The notes under the pieces were generated by a model. It made no database searches. It had not been told where the DNA came from and worked only from the letters and a program-made list of their open reading frames with translations. A program made the translations under genes and the position numbers. A stretch of DNA of 64,000 nt from Helicobacter sp. 13S00401-1 (GTDB lineage: Bacteria > Campylobacterota > Campylobacteria > Campylobacterales > Helicobacteraceae): NCBI RefSeq assembly GCF_002272925.1, contig NZ_MLAR01000008.1:1-64000 (forward strand), read 5' to 3'. Positions 25,455-35,587 of the stretch are shown here, piece after piece (the first letter of the stretch is position 1; each line of letters starts with the position of its first letter).

Positions 25455-28286
25455 TTAAGATTTAAGATGGGTTACTTCATCTACAAGATAGGCTATGCTT
25501 TGCCAGCTTACCTCACTAGCTGCACTTAGTCCTATCTCGCAAGTTGAAGATGAACCAAAGCCTCTTTTAATCCTTCCTTCATAGAACTTTTTAAATCCAG
25601 TTAGCGAAGATTTATTTAACTCTGGAGTGTTAAAACCCTTGTCTCCAGCAAAGCCACAGCAGCCAAGATCAGGCTTAACTATAATCTTACCAGTTGTGCA
25701 AAGTTTAGCAAGCTCAACCATCTTGTTTTGTGCTTTATTTTTCTTCAAAGAACACATGGAATAAACTCCTATATCTTCAGTAGTTGGCCTAAACTCTAAC
25801 TTAGGACTTAACTCTTGATATATGAAAAATGGTAGGTCATAGATTTTAAGTTTAGTGTGTTTTACTTCTGATAGTAAGTGAGCAGAGCAAGCACTGTGAT
25901 CTAGTACTACTGGAATCTTTCCGTTATCACTTAGTTTTAAAAGCATCTCTGTAAGACGTTTAGTGTTTTTAGCATGTAGTTCTGGATAACTTACAAAAGG
26001 CTTACCACAACACATATTTTCTAACTCTGGTGGGTAAACTATTTCAACTCCTGCTTTATTGCATAGTGAGATAAAGACTTCTTGTATGCTTCTTTTATCA
26101 TGCTGTAAGTTTGAAGGCTTAAAGCCACGATTGATACAAGTAGTAAAGTAGATGACTTTAGAATCTGAAACCACGCTATGAGCATTTTCTGGATCAAAGT
26201 TATTAGCTAGAGGCATATAATTTGGTATATAAGGCATCATAGAGAAAGTACCTTTTACCTTCAAGCTAGTTTCTGACATAAACTTTTGACTAAAAACAGC
26301 CGTTAGTGCCCTTGTAGCTTTTAAACCAAAACGCATAAACTTGATAGTTGTATCCATGTTGCGCAGTACCGCTGCGGCAATTTTGGCATTCTTTTTATCT
26401 TTTTCTTGACGTAAATGCAAGGCTATTTGTGCTGTATCTATCTCTAGTGGACATAAAGACTCACATTGAGAACAAGCTGCACAAGTTATCTCACCTAGGT
26501 ACTCATAGTCTTTTTTTAGTTGACGGGCTAACTCTAGGCTCTCAGCATCACTTTTAGATTCTAGTCTTGCTATCTCTCTAGTTACAGTTATGCGCTCTCT
26601 TGGAGTTAGGGTTAAATCTCTACTTGGACAGATTTTTTCACAAACCCCACACTCCATGCACTTATCAACATACTCTTGTATGCTATACATCTCTTTAAGA
26701 TTTTTCATATAGATATTTGGATCATCACAGATCATAACATCTGGATTTAGTAAAGTCTTAGGATCAAAGATAGCTTTTATAAGTTTGTTTATCTCATAAG
26801 CATCTTTACCCCACTCTAACTCAACAAAAGGTGCGACCATCCTACCTGTACCATGTTCTGCTTTTATACTTCCATGCAGCTTAACTACTCCATGGGCCAT
26901 CTCATCTATCAAGGCCCCATAAGCAGTTTTTTGCTTTTCATCAGTTAGATTTGGAGTGATAACAAAGTGGATATTTCCAGCTAGAACATGACCAAAGATA
27001 ATACCTATAAAACCATATTTGACAAATAGGCTTTGTATGAAGGCTACTCCTTCACCAAAAGTATCTATTTCAAAGCAAACATCTTCTATAACCACTGTAG
27101 TATTAGGCGCCCTTGTTGCACCAGCAAATGGTAAAAGTCCTTTTCTTACCTTCCACCACTGGTCATACACTTTAGGATCAGTACTATACTGTGCTTCTAA
27201 ATCCTCAGACATTTTTGTAGAGCTTAACTCTGCTTTTATCTTTGCAAGGTTTTTATCTAGTGTTTCTTTATCTCTAGCATCAAGTTGGATTAATATACAA
27301 GCAGTATCTTGCTTTACATCTTTTATGAAACTTGGCATACCGTCTATGTTTTCTACAGACTTAAGTGAGTAGTAGTCCATAATCTCAGCACTATTTATAA
27401 TATCATCATGACTTGCTAGAATCTTAACTGCTTTTGAAGCCTCAGCTATGTTTGGATAAAACAAAAGCCCACATACTTTATGTTCAAAGTCATCTACTAT
27501 CTCTAATTTAACCGAGCTTAAAAAGCCTAGTGTTCCTTCATTACCAACTATTAGATGGTTAAATATATCTCTAATATCACTAAAATCAACTAGTGCATTA
27601 ATAGCATAACCTGTAGTATTTTTAATCTTGTATTTTCTTTTTATAAGCTCTACTAACTCAGGGTTAGCCATAACTTTTTTGCGCAGATCTAAGATAGCAT
27701 CTACCATATCTTTATGGGAGTATAAAAAGCTTTTAAAGCTTGCCTCATCTCCAGTATCCACTAAGGTGCCATCTTGCAAGATAACCCTTACTGACTTTAC
27801 AGTGTGATAGCTATTTTGCTTAACACCACAGCACATTCCACTAGAGTTGTTGTTTACTATCCCACCAATTCTTGCTGTTGCAATGGTTGCTGGATCTGGA
27901 CCAATTTTTTTTCTCAAATGTTTTAATGCATCATTTGCATCACTTCCTATAACGCCACAAGCTAGATGTATGTGATCATCTTTTATATCTATACCCTGCC
28001 AGTTGTGAGCGTGAGAAACTAGTACTAGTATCTTATCTGTACAAGTTTGCCCACTTAGTGAACTTCCTGATGCTTTGAAAGTTACACCTAGTCCATATTT
28101 CGTACTTAAAGCAAAAATCTTTTTAATCTCATCTTCACTAATGGCTTTTATAACTAACTCTGGTACATATCTATAACCAGATGCATCAGTGCCATAAGCA
28201 AAACGACGTAAATAATCATTATAGATTCTGTCGTCTAAAAAAGTTTTAGCTTCTTCGTAAAACAATTCGTACTTATTTTGTGACAT
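25455..28286 (-). CDS. dld: Quinone-dependent D-lactate dehydrogenase (FAD plus Fe-S, two-domain)
   Basis: A 943-residue respiratory flavoprotein. The N-terminal half is a GlcD-like FAD-linked oxidase (FAD-binding KASGSSLSGQTCTD near 73, NNNSSGMCCGVKQNSYHTV near 146, EHGTGRMVAPFVE near 468). The C-terminal half is GlpC/LldE-like with two 4Fe-4S ferredoxin motifs (CMECGVCEKICP near 533, CAACSQCESLCP near 590) and two CCG-type cysteine domains (MCCGKPF, GCCGFAGDKG). This fusion oxidises D-lactate to pyruvate and passes electrons to menaquinone; H. pylori HP1222 has the same layout as I recall it. Lactate is a major host-derived substrate. It is a single-gene unit with its own tandem terminator hairpins. 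Confidence 0.92.
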   Translation of the reverse strand: MSQNKYELFYEEAKTFLDDRIYNDYLRRFAYGTDASGYRYVPELVIKAISEDEIKKIFALSTKYGLGVTFKASGSSLSGQTCTDKILVLVSHAHNWQGIDIKDDHIHLACGVIGSDANDALKHLRKKIGPDPATIATARIGGIVNNNSSGMCCGVKQNSYHTVKSVRVILQDGTLVDTGDEASFKSFLYSHKDMVDAILDLRKKVMANPELVELIKRKYKIKNTTGYAINALVDFSDIRDIFNHLIVGNEGTLGFLSSVKLEIVDDFEHKVCGLLFYPNIAEASKAVKILASHDDIINSAEIMDYYSLKSVENIDGMPSFIKDVKQDTACILIQLDARDKETLDKNLAKIKAELSSTKMSEDLEAQYSTDPKVYDQWWKVRKGLLPFAGATRAPNTTVVIEDVCFEIDTFGEGVAFIQSLFVKYGFIGIIFGHVLAGNIHFVITPNLTDEKQKTAYGALIDEMAHGVVKLHGSIKAEHGTGRMVAPFVELEWGKDAYEINKLIKAIFDPKTLLNPDVMICDDPNIYMKNLKEMYSIQEYVDKCMECGVCEKICPSRDLTLTPRERITVTREIARLESKSDAESLELARQLKKDYEYLGEITCAACSQCESLCPLEIDTAQIALHLRQEKDKKNAKIAAAVLRNMDTTIKFMRFGLKATRALTAVFSQKFMSETSLKVKGTFSMMPYIPNYMPLANNFDPENAHSVVSDSKVIYFTTCINRGFKPSNLQHDKRSIQEVFISLCNKAGVEIVYPPELENMCCGKPFVSYPELHAKNTKRLTEMLLKLSDNGKIPVVLDHSACSAHLLSEVKHTKLKIYDLPFFIYQELSPKLEFRPTTEDIGVYSMCSLKKNKAQNKMVELAKLCTTGKIIVKPDLGCCGFAGDKGFNTPELNKSSLTGFKKFYEGRIKRGFGSSSTCEIGLSAASEVSWQSIAYLVDEVTHLKS

Positions 28287-28365
28287 ATATCTTCCTTTCT
28301 CCTACTTATACACACGACAAATAGCTGCTAAATATAAGGCCGCATCCATGATACCATTAATTGAT

Positions 28366-30810
28366 TTAAACGACAAAATTTACAATCTTATCTTGTACAA
28401 AAATCTCCTTTTTGATCTCATTAGTTAACCATTTTGCAACGACTTCTTTAGCATCTTTTAAAACTTCATCTTTTGGGCTTCCTTTGGGTTTATCTAAAGT
28501 TCCTCTCTGTTTACCATTAATGCTAATGGCATAAGTTATGGAATCTTTTTCTAAAGCCTCTTTGCAAACTTCTAACTTAGAAAGGTTTTTTAAGTCAAAA
28601 AGCCTTTGACTAAGCTCCCAAGCTATATGAGGCACAAACGGCTCTAATATATTTAAAAGCACATAGTAGCCCTCACTATAAACTTCATCATTTTCTTGTG
28701 CATTTAAAGCGTTATGGGCTTCCATGCAAGCTGCGATTACTACGTTAAATGGATAGCCAGCTATCTCTTTATTAAAGATTCCAAGTTGCTTTGATAAGGC
28801 TTCATAAACTTTTAAACGTGCTAGCTTTGCTTCCTTGCTTAAGCTTTTTTGATCTATCTTTGGCAAAGTTTTATGTTTTACTCTTACGCTTTTATCCCAA
28901 AGTCTATTTAAAAACTTAAAGCTTCCATTTACCCCATCATCATTCCACTCTAAGGCATAAGTTGGAGGCGCTGCAAAGAGGGTAAAAAGTCTAGCCGTAT
29001 CAGCTGAGTACTGCTCTATTAGCAAGTTTGGCTCAACTATGTTGCCCTTAGACTTGCTCATCTTAGCGCCTTCTTTTAAGACCATGCCTTGAGTTAGTAG
29101 ATGAGAAAAAGGCTCGCTACTTTCAACATAGCCTAAGTCTCTTAAAACCTTAGTAAAGAATCTTGCATAAAGTAAGTGGAGTATGGCGTGTTCTATCCCA
29201 CCGATGTACTCATCAACATCCATCCAGTACTTAAGGCTTTCTTCATCAAAAGCTGCCTTAGCTCTTTTTTCAGGTGGAGTTGTATATCTTAAAAAATACC
29301 AACTAGATTCTACAAATGTATCCATAGTGTCAGTTTCTCTAACTGCTTTACCACCGCACTTTGGACAGGTTGTAAACTTCCAAGTTGGATGTTTATCTAA
29401 AGGATTGCCTTCACCATCAATGACTACATCATCAGGCAAAGTGACAGGCAGTCTAGTTTCACTTACTACCCCACATTTTTCACAGTGCACTAGTGGTATA
29501 GGTGCCCCCCAGTAGCGCTGCCTTGAGATCCCCCAGTCTTTAAGTCTATAGTTTGTGACACCTTTACCAAGATTTTCTTTTTCAAAGTAGCTTATAATCT
29601 TAGCCCTAGCAGTAGCACTATCTAATCCACTAAAGCTTTTACTATCAGTTAAGATTCCATCTTCTGTAAAAACTCCACTAGCGTAATCTTTAGTTTTAGG
29701 ATCTAAAATCACTTTTTTTATAGGCAGATTATATTTTAAAGCAAACTCATAATCGCGCTCATCATGGGCTGGAACACTCATAACAGCTCCACTACCATAA
29801 TCCATTAAAACAAAGTTTGCAACCCAGATAGGAAGCTTTTCCCCCGTTAAAGGATGCAAGGCAAAAAGAGGCAAGGCACAGCCTAACTTTTCTTCTTTTT
29901 GAGAATCTTTTGCTGAAAGATTTTGCATATCAGTTATGAAGTCTTTAGTTTTAGCATCTAAAGCGTTTACTTCTAAAAGTTTTTTGACTATAGGGTGAGT
30001 GCTAGCTAGTGCGCAGTAGCTTACTCCAAAAATCGTATCTGGGCGAGTGGTATAAACACTAAAAGATTCTATATTATCGCCCAAAAGACTTTTAGAATCT
30101 TCATCTAACTTAAAGTTAAACTCTAGTCCTTTAGACTTTCCTATCCAGTTTTTTTGCATCAAAATCACTTGATTAGGCCACTTGCCTTCTAAAGTATCAA
30201 GATCAGCTAAAAGCTCTTCTGCATAGTCAGTTATCTTTAAGTAGTACTGATACATCTCTTTTTGCACAACTTCTGTATCACAACGCCAGCATTTTTTTTC
30301 TATCACCTGCTCATTAGCAAGCACAGTTTGGTCATTAGGACACCAGTTAAGATAGGCTTTTTTTCTATAAACTAAGCCCTTCTCCCACATCTTTATAAAA
30401 AACTCTTGTTCAAACTTTGTATACTCTGGATCACAAGTAGCTAAAGCTCTAGTTTTAGAAAAGCTAAGCCCTAAAACATCAAGCTCTTTACTCATAACAT
30501 CCATGTTTTCATAAGTCCACTTTTTAGGATGAACCTTATGTTTTATAGCGGCATTTTCTGCAGGCATACCAAAGGCATCATAACCTATAGGGTGAAGTAC
30601 ATTAAACCCTTGCATCCTATAAAAGCGTGCCATAGCATCGCTTATGCAGTAATTACGCACATGTCCCATATGAAGCGCCCCACTAGGGTAAGGAAACATC
30701 GAAAGGATGTACTTTTTAGGAAGACTTAAATCACTCTTTGGTTCATAGTAGCCTTCCTTAGCCCAAATCTTTTGCCACTTTTGTTCAATACTAGGGTTAT
30801 ATCTTTCCAT
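28366..30810 (-). CDS. leuS: Leucyl-tRNA synthetase
   Basis: An 814-residue class I aminoacyl-tRNA synthetase. The HIGH motif is HMGH in [14 protein letters not shown] near residue 47; the zinc-binding Cys cluster is [21 protein letters not shown] near 165; the editing CP1 domain (TTRPDTIFG near 254) is intact; and KMSKS is exact in [12 protein letters not shown] near 585. A C-terminal leucine-specific domain ends the protein. It begins four bases after the glcD stop, so the two are translationally close within the csd3-NUDIX-PgbA-glcD-leuS run. Confidence 0.97.
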   Translation of the reverse strand: MERYNPSIEQKWQKIWAKEGYYEPKSDLSLPKKYILSMFPYPSGALHMGHVRNYCISDAMARFYRMQGFNVLHPIGYDAFGMPAENAAIKHKVHPKKWTYENMDVMSKELDVLGLSFSKTRALATCDPEYTKFEQEFFIKMWEKGLVYRKKAYLNWCPNDQTVLANEQVIEKKCWRCDTEVVQKEMYQYYLKITDYAEELLADLDTLEGKWPNQVILMQKNWIGKSKGLEFNFKLDEDSKSLLGDNIESFSVYTTRPDTIFGVSYCALASTHPIVKKLLEVNALDAKTKDFITDMQNLSAKDSQKEEKLGCALPLFALHPLTGEKLPIWVANFVLMDYGSGAVMSVPAHDERDYEFALKYNLPIKKVILDPKTKDYASGVFTEDGILTDSKSFSGLDSATARAKIISYFEKENLGKGVTNYRLKDWGISRQRYWGAPIPLVHCEKCGVVSETRLPVTLPDDVVIDGEGNPLDKHPTWKFTTCPKCGGKAVRETDTMDTFVESSWYFLRYTTPPEKRAKAAFDEESLKYWMDVDEYIGGIEHAILHLLYARFFTKVLRDLGYVESSEPFSHLLTQGMVLKEGAKMSKSKGNIVEPNLLIEQYSADTARLFTLFAAPPTYALEWNDDGVNGSFKFLNRLWDKSVRVKHKTLPKIDQKSLSKEAKLARLKVYEALSKQLGIFNKEIAGYPFNVVIAACMEAHNALNAQENDEVYSEGYYVLLNILEPFVPHIAWELSQRLFDLKNLSKLEVCKEALEKDSITYAISINGKQRGTLDKPKGSPKDEVLKDAKEVVAKWLTNEIKKEIFVQDKIVNFVV

Positions 30811-30813
30811 TCT

Positions 30814-32205
30814 TCACTTCACCTTTAAGCCCATCTTGCCGGGATTTAAAATATTATTTGGATCAAAAGCTTTTTTTAAAGAGGCAAAAAGCTCCATTTC
30901 AGCTTCACTAAAAGCTAGCCTCATAAAAGGTGCCTTTGAAAGACCGATCCCATGTTCTCCACTAAGTGTGCCTTCTAGTTTAACTGTAAGTTTAAATATC
31001 TCAGCTATAGCGTCATGGCCAGCTTTTAGCTCTTCTTCATTTTCTGGGTTTTTAATCATAACATTAGTGTGTACATTTCCATCACCAGTGTGACCAAAAC
31101 AAGGCGTTGTAACTTTGTACTTTTCACTTATCTCTCTTATGCCTTCTAATAGTTCAGGGAGGCGAGATCTTGGGACTGTTATATCTTCGTTTAGCTTTTT
31201 TTTGCCATAAACTGTGATGCTTTGAGAAGCATTACGTCTTGCAAACCAAAGGGCAGCTTCTTCATCTGCATTTTGTGCTATCTTAAACTCAGTTGCACCA
31301 TTTTCTAAAAACTTATCTTTAAGTGCTTCTAGTTGATAGTTTAGTTCAGATTCTAAGTTGCCATCAACTTGGGTTATTAAGATAGCCCCAGCATCAACTG
31401 GTAAGCCTTTATGGAATCTTTCTTCAACTGCTTTTATAGTTAGGTTATCTAAAAACTCCATAGCAACTGGGGTTATGCCACTGGCCATACTTTTATAAAC
31501 TGCATTCATCGCTTGTTCTATACTTGGAAAAACTCCCATGGCTGACTTTGCAAACTTAGGCTTTGCTATAAGTCTTAAAGTTATCTCAGTTATAACTGCT
31601 AGGGTTCCTTCACTAGCTATCAAAGTGCCTACTATGTTGTAGCCTGCCACATCTTTTATAGTCTTTTTACCTGCCCTTATAATCTCTCCATTAGGAAGCA
31701 CAGCGCGCAGTGCCATAACATAGTCTTTTGTGATTCCATATTTTGCGGCCCTCATGCCACCTGCATTTTCACTGACATTACCCCCTAAAGTGCTTTGGTC
31801 TTGACTGGCTGGGTCTGGTGGATAAAAAAGACCTAGCTTTTCTACTTCTTCTTGAAAGTGCTTATTAATAACGCCAGGCTGTACTCTGGCTACAAGATTT
31901 TTAGTATCTATCTCTAAAATCTTATCCATGTACTTATCAAGTGCTAAAACTATGCCGCCATCTACTGGCAGGCTACCTCCAGTAAAACCACTACCTGCCC
32001 CACGTGGCAAGATGTTAATCTTTTTAGCATTACAGTACTTTAAGATATTAGACACATCTGTTTCATCTCTAGGAAATAAAACTAAATCTGGCTTATATTT
32101 TTCCCTTGTAGCATCATAGCTATAGGCCATTTTGTGCATTTCATCACTATGGGTGTTTTCTTTTCCTAATAATCCTTCAAAATATTTGACATGAACATCT
32201 TCCAT
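30814..32205 (-). CDS. glcD: FAD-linked oxidase, glycolate oxidase subunit GlcD type
   Basis: A 463-residue flavoprotein of the VAO/PCMH family. The FAD-binding block is LPRGAGSGFTGGSLPVDGGIVLALD near 55, PPDPASQDQSTLGGNVSENAGG near 130 and GTLAVITEITLRL near 196; the C-terminal substrate cap ends with GEHGIGLSKAPFM and NPNNILNPGK-like DPNNILNPGKMGLK. GlcD family members oxidise 2-hydroxy acids such as glycolate or lactate and deliver electrons to the quinone pool, usually with GlcE/GlcF partners that are not adjacent here. It lies four bases after the PgbA-like gene and three before leuS, so they form an operon. Confidence 0.9.
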   Translation of the reverse strand: MEDVHVKYFEGLLGKENTHSDEMHKMAYSYDATREKYKPDLVLFPRDETDVSNILKYCNAKKINILPRGAGSGFTGGSLPVDGGIVLALDKYMDKILEIDTKNLVARVQPGVINKHFQEEVEKLGLFYPPDPASQDQSTLGGNVSENAGGMRAAKYGITKDYVMALRAVLPNGEIIRAGKKTIKDVAGYNIVGTLIASEGTLAVITEITLRLIAKPKFAKSAMGVFPSIEQAMNAVYKSMASGITPVAMEFLDNLTIKAVEERFHKGLPVDAGAILITQVDGNLESELNYQLEALKDKFLENGATEFKIAQNADEEAALWFARRNASQSITVYGKKKLNEDITVPRSRLPELLEGIREISEKYKVTTPCFGHTGDGNVHTNVMIKNPENEEELKAGHDAIAEIFKLTVKLEGTLSGEHGIGLSKAPFMRLAFSEAEMELFASLKKAFDPNNILNPGKMGLKVK

Positions 32206-32209
32206 ACTC

Positions 32210-33007
32210 TCACTCTCCTATTTTTTTACTTAACAGTGCATCATAGTACTTAAAGTAGTCACCCTTACTTTTTTTGCTTGCAAAAAGACTAAAAAGTGAG
32301 CCGCTGCTTGGAAAAGAAACACGAGTAAAAAATGGAGTTAGGGGCTTATTTGTATTAGTATTAAAAGCTTCTTTATATAACAAGGTGTGAGTTTGACACT
32401 CTAAAACACCATACTCTTTACTGCCTATCACAAAAACTAGTCCTACGCCATAAACATCACAAGCCTCTTTTAGAGCCTTTGGAGTTGGGTCATACTTGCC
32501 ATCTTGAGCTATATATCCCATCAATAAGTCAGGGCTTAAAAACTCCACATCTTTAACTTTTGTTTTTAAGGCATCAAAACTTTCTTGATTAGGTGCTATT
32601 AAAAAGGCTTTTTGATTTAGAAGGTGAAAGGATATGGTGTCATTAGTCTTAGGGCTTAGTTGAGGATTAGGAAGGTAGACTTGATTCATCTCGTCAAACT
32701 TTTTAACCTTAGCTTTATAAAAAAAGTTTGTGTCATCTGTGCTTGGGATACCTTTTAAGCTATCTTTACTAACTGGAGATTCTATAATGGCCATATCAAC
32801 TATGGCCGTATAACTATCAAGCCCTCTTTGTATAAGTCCATCTTCTCCTTTTAAAAGCTCTTTAGGCGAGCTTAAGATAATGGTGGAATCTTTCTTATCA
32901 TAGCTTACCACCTTAGCAACTATTGGAGTAGTCAGGCTGGCTAGATCAAAAGCAAAAGCCCCTTGCGATAAAAATAGCAAAATGCAAATCATCTTAATAG
33001 TCTTCAT
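32210..33007 (-). CDS. Short PgbA-type (plasminogen-binding protein) N-terminal-domain protein, exported
   Basis: A 265-residue protein with a Sec signal peptide (residues 1-19, ending GAFA). Sequence and position match the N-terminal domain of H. pylori PgbA/PgbB: it sits next to glcD on one side and NUDIX plus an M23 peptidase on the other, the order HP0509 to HP0506 as I recall it. PgbA of H. pylori is much longer (about 450 residues), with a Lys-rich coiled-coil C-terminus thought to bind plasminogen; that part is missing here and the protein ends in DALLSKKIGE. A plasminogen-binding function should therefore not be assumed. The conserved domain likely has a general envelope role. Confidence 0.75.
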   Translation of the reverse strand: MKTIKMICILLFLSQGAFAFDLASLTTPIVAKVVSYDKKDSTIILSSPKELLKGEDGLIQRGLDSYTAIVDMAIIESPVSKDSLKGIPSTDDTNFFYKAKVKKFDEMNQVYLPNPQLSPKTNDTISFHLLNQKAFLIAPNQESFDALKTKVKDVEFLSPDLLMGYIAQDGKYDPTPKALKEACDVYGVGLVFVIGSKEYGVLECQTHTLLYKEAFNTNTNKPLTPFFTRVSFPSSGSLFSLFASKKSKGDYFKYYDALLSKKIGE

Positions 33008-33035
33008 AAACGAAATCCTTTTTTTTATATATAGC

Positions 33036-33656
33036 TTAATGGTGTTTTGTATTAACTTGAGTTAAAAACCAAGTAGTCCCAAAAGCAAGTGAGATGCTTT
33101 TAGAGCATCTAGTGTCATTTAAAAACTCATAAACTAACTTTCTTGGGACAAATATAACATCTATATTTTCTAACTCACTAGCATTCCCACCGCCTTCAGT
33201 CTTTTTCATACTTTCAGTAACTTCTGTGTAAAAAAGATGCTGATAAGCCCCACTTGTGCCAACCCCAGAAAAAAAGTTAAACAAAGGATACATATCTTTA
33301 GATTCTACAAAGTAACCACACTCTTCTTGAATCTCTTCTATAGCAGTTTGTTTGGGAGATTTGTTTTTATCTAAAAGCCCTGCACAAAGTTCATACATAA
33401 AACCATCTTGATTTTTTAAAAATACCGGTAGCCTAAACTGTCTAACGTAGATAAAACCATCTTTTTCTTTATGATATATAACTATGCCAACGCTATCCAT
33501 GCTTTTTACGATATCCCAAGTTTTTATTAAACCCTTTTCTTCATAGCTAACTCTTTCAATCTGTAGATACTTAGAGCTACTTACTGGCTCACTCCCTAGC
33601 ACTTTTGGCATTTTTGGCTTATGTAAGGTGGCAGTTTTACCTTCATAATAAATCAT
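33036..33656 (-). CDS. NUDIX hydrolase (ADP-/UDP-sugar diphosphatase type)
   Basis: A 206-residue NUDIX-fold protein. The NUDIX helix is seen as GLLDKNKSPKQTAIEEIQEECGY near residues 95-118: the metal-binding EExxEExG core is intact, but the first Glu of the consensus is Lys and the Arg before the core is Glu. The surrounding layout (N-terminal beta strands, YVRQFRLPVFLKNQDG before the box) resembles nucleoside-diphosphate-sugar hydrolases of the AdpP/YffH group. The substrate is not predictable from this. It is co-transcribed between csd3 (20 bases upstream) and the PgbA-like gene. Confidence 0.85.
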   Translation of the reverse strand: MIYYEGKTATLHKPKMPKVLGSEPVSSSKYLQIERVSYEEKGLIKTWDIVKSMDSVGIVIYHKEKDGFIYVRQFRLPVFLKNQDGFMYELCAGLLDKNKSPKQTAIEEIQEECGYFVESKDMYPLFNFFSGVGTSGAYQHLFYTEVTESMKKTEGGGNASELENIDVIFVPRKLVYEFLNDTRCSKSISLAFGTTWFLTQVNTKHH

Positions 33657-33676
33657 ATTTAGCCTTTTAATCCGTT

Positions 33677-34951
33677 TTACATATTTTGAACTATCTTTTT
33701 CATGAAAAGATTACTACTATCTATCTTTAATACCTCAGAATCTAACTCTGCTTTTAATTTCTTAGCTAGCTTGTTAAACTCAGCTTTTTGCTTTTTATTA
33801 AGCTCAACTCTAGCTGTTTTAATACGGCCTAGTGGGTCTACTGGAACGCCATTTTTATAAACTCCAAAATGTAGATGAGGCCCAGTGCTAAGACCAGTAG
33901 AACCAACTGTGCCAATTATAGTGCCTTGTTTTACATAGCGCCCAGCTCTAGTTAGAATCTTATGCATATGAGCATATAAAGTCTTTATACCATCATTATG
34001 GGCTATTTCTACAACATTCCCATATCCGCCTTTAACCCCAGCAAAAATCACACGCCCATCAGCTGCAGCGTGGATTGGCGTACCAACATTTGCCGCAAAA
34101 TCAACTCCATAATGAGGCCTTATAATCCCTAAGATTGGATGTCTTCTGCCATAAGAAAACTTTGAGCTTATACGTCTATACTTAACTGGTGTGATAAGCA
34201 AGAAGTTAGTCATCTCCTTGCCTTGCAAGTTGTAGTACTTATCATGAAAGTTTATTAAGTAGTTTGGCTGCTTGTTTGTTTCCATCATGGCTATTTTGAT
34301 ATTAGGCTGGCCAAACTGCCTTCCTAGTCTATATTTTCTTTCATATATAACTGCTAGTACATCATCTTTGGCTATGTACTTTTTAAAATTAACGTTGTTT
34401 TTATAAGCACTTATAAACTCTCCAGCTAAGGCTTTATCGCCTGTTGCGTCTAATAAGTCTTGATAAGGTGTGTGCTGTACTTTTAGGGCTATAACTTCAT
34501 CTTTTACTATGTAGTTTATAGGGATAATAGAAAGTTTATAAGAGCCATCGCTATAGTTTATGTAGATTTGTGCGTTTTCGCTTATAGGTATAAAGGCTTG
34601 GATAAGCTTTCCACTACTATCTTTTAGCATATAGTAGTTAGCCCCTGCATAAATCTCAGCTACAAGCTCTTTATCTTCAACTGGTAGGTTGTAGTAGAGA
34701 GACTGTGGAATCTGATATCTATCAAGAAAGTTAAGTAAGCTTATACCATCATCCCATTTAGCACGAGTGCCAACTGTGGATATAAACTTATATTTGCCAT
34801 TGCTATCTATATCTAAAGAGGCCTTGTTAAAAAAGTCTGTCTTATCTGTATCTACGCTGGTACTTTTTTGGCTAGTCTTGGGGCTAGTAACACTAGCTTG
34901 TAGGCCTAAAGCACAGGTTAAAAACAGTATAAACAACATTTTTTTAAACAT
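33677..34951 (-). CDS. csd3: M23 zinc metallopeptidase, Csd3/HdpA-type cell-shape protein
   Basis: A 424-residue periplasmic peptidoglycan hydrolase. Signal/anchor at 1-19; N-terminal domains to about 270; then a LytM/M23 domain with the zinc and catalytic motifs HYGVDFAANVGTP (H-x3-D near 280), LYAHMHKI near 330 and GPHLHFGVYKNG near 359. H. pylori Csd3/HdpA (HP0506) has endopeptidase and D,D-carboxypeptidase activity and is required for helical shape; family and gene order agree. It heads the five-gene minus-strand run through leuS. The C-terminal 60 residues are basic/helical. Confidence 0.92.
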   Translation of the reverse strand: MFKKMLFILFLTCALGLQASVTSPKTSQKSTSVDTDKTDFFNKASLDIDSNGKYKFISTVGTRAKWDDGISLLNFLDRYQIPQSLYYNLPVEDKELVAEIYAGANYYMLKDSSGKLIQAFIPISENAQIYINYSDGSYKLSIIPINYIVKDEVIALKVQHTPYQDLLDATGDKALAGEFISAYKNNVNFKKYIAKDDVLAVIYERKYRLGRQFGQPNIKIAMMETNKQPNYLINFHDKYYNLQGKEMTNFLLITPVKYRRISSKFSYGRRHPILGIIRPHYGVDFAANVGTPIHAAADGRVIFAGVKGGYGNVVEIAHNDGIKTLYAHMHKILTRAGRYVKQGTIIGTVGSTGLSTGPHLHFGVYKNGVPVDPLGRIKTARVELNKKQKAEFNKLAKKLKAELDSEVLKIDSSNLFMKKIVQNM

Positions 34952-35112
34952 ATAATCATCCTTAACCTGTTAAATAGACGCACGATTAACATTAATTTCA
35001 TATACAATTAATGTTAAATTACAGGTCTTAAGTATTGCACATTTTTGTGGATTTAGGATTATACTTTAATAATGCTTACATCCTTACAACTTAAAAAGGA
35101 GTATAAACTCAT

Positions 35113-35292
35113 ATGAAAGACTTTATATACCCAACTATCATATTTATAATATTCTTATACGTCTTAGCCTTCATGCTAATTTACACCTATAAAACCGCTC
35201 CAACCCCACCAACTTTTATTAACAACAGCACTGGCACGGTAAATGTAAAAGATTTACAAAATGAGTTAATAAAACAACTTAAGATAAATTAG
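35113..35292 (+). CDS. 59-residue single-span membrane protein upstream of flgM
   Basis: A small open frame with ATG 35113 and TAG 35290-35292. The product begins MKDFIYPTIIFIIFLYVLAF, one membrane segment of about 20 residues, followed by a Pro/Thr stretch (KTAPTPPTF) and a short amphipathic tail ending LIKQLKIN. AAGGAG at 35096-35101 is 11 bases upstream. It lies between divergent csd3 and flgM and reads toward flgM, ending 44 bases before it. I know no family. The good hydrophobic profile, start signal and location argue for a real gene. Confidence 0.55.
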   Translation: MKDFIYPTIIFIIFLYVLAFMLIYTYKTAPTPPTFINNSTGTVNVKDLQNELIKQLKIN

Positions 35293-35305
35293 AATATGCC
35301 GATAT
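35279..35305 (+). promoter_or_regulatory. Candidate sigma-28 (FliA) promoter of flgM
   Basis: GCCGATAT at 35298-35305 is one base from the consensus -10 GCCGATAA, with TTAA at 35279-35282 at the correct 15-base spacing as a weak -35. It lies 31 bases before the flgM ATG and overlaps the end of the 59-residue gene. flgM is FliA-controlled in related bacteria. Confidence 0.6.
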
Positions 35306-35336
35306 ATGTACAGTTTATAGAATCTAAGGATGAACA

Positions 35337-35564
35337 ATGAGAGTAGGACACAGCGCAAATGGCGTATTTAACGAAGGCTTAACAAAACCACAAGATAAAA
35401 AAGTAGAAAACACTAAAGTTGATGAACATATCGCTGCAAAAAAAGCTAGTGATGAAGTTGCAAGCAACAAAGTAAGTGATATAAAAGAAGCTATAAAAAA
35501 TGGTACCTATAAAGTTGATATGGATGCCACAGCTGATAAGATGGCACAAAGTTTGCTTTCTTAA
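35337..35564 (+). CDS. flgM: Anti-sigma-28 factor FlgM
   Basis: A 75-residue protein with the FlgM C-terminal sigma-binding helices: KVSDIKEAIKNGTYKVDMDATADKMAQSLL (residues 46-74, longer than quoted pieces in other genes but diagnostic). FlgM holds FliA inactive until the hook-basal body is complete; in Helicobacter it is thought to act without efficient export. The N-terminal half is charged and disordered. It is followed 23 bases later by the FlgN-like gene and preceded by a sigma-28-like promoter, giving the expected feedback loop. Confidence 0.92.
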   Translation: MRVGHSANGVFNEGLTKPQDKKVENTKVDEHIAAKKASDEVASNKVSDIKEAIKNGTYKVDMDATADKMAQSLLS

Positions 35565-35587
35565 GTTATCAAACTTAAGGAAAACTT

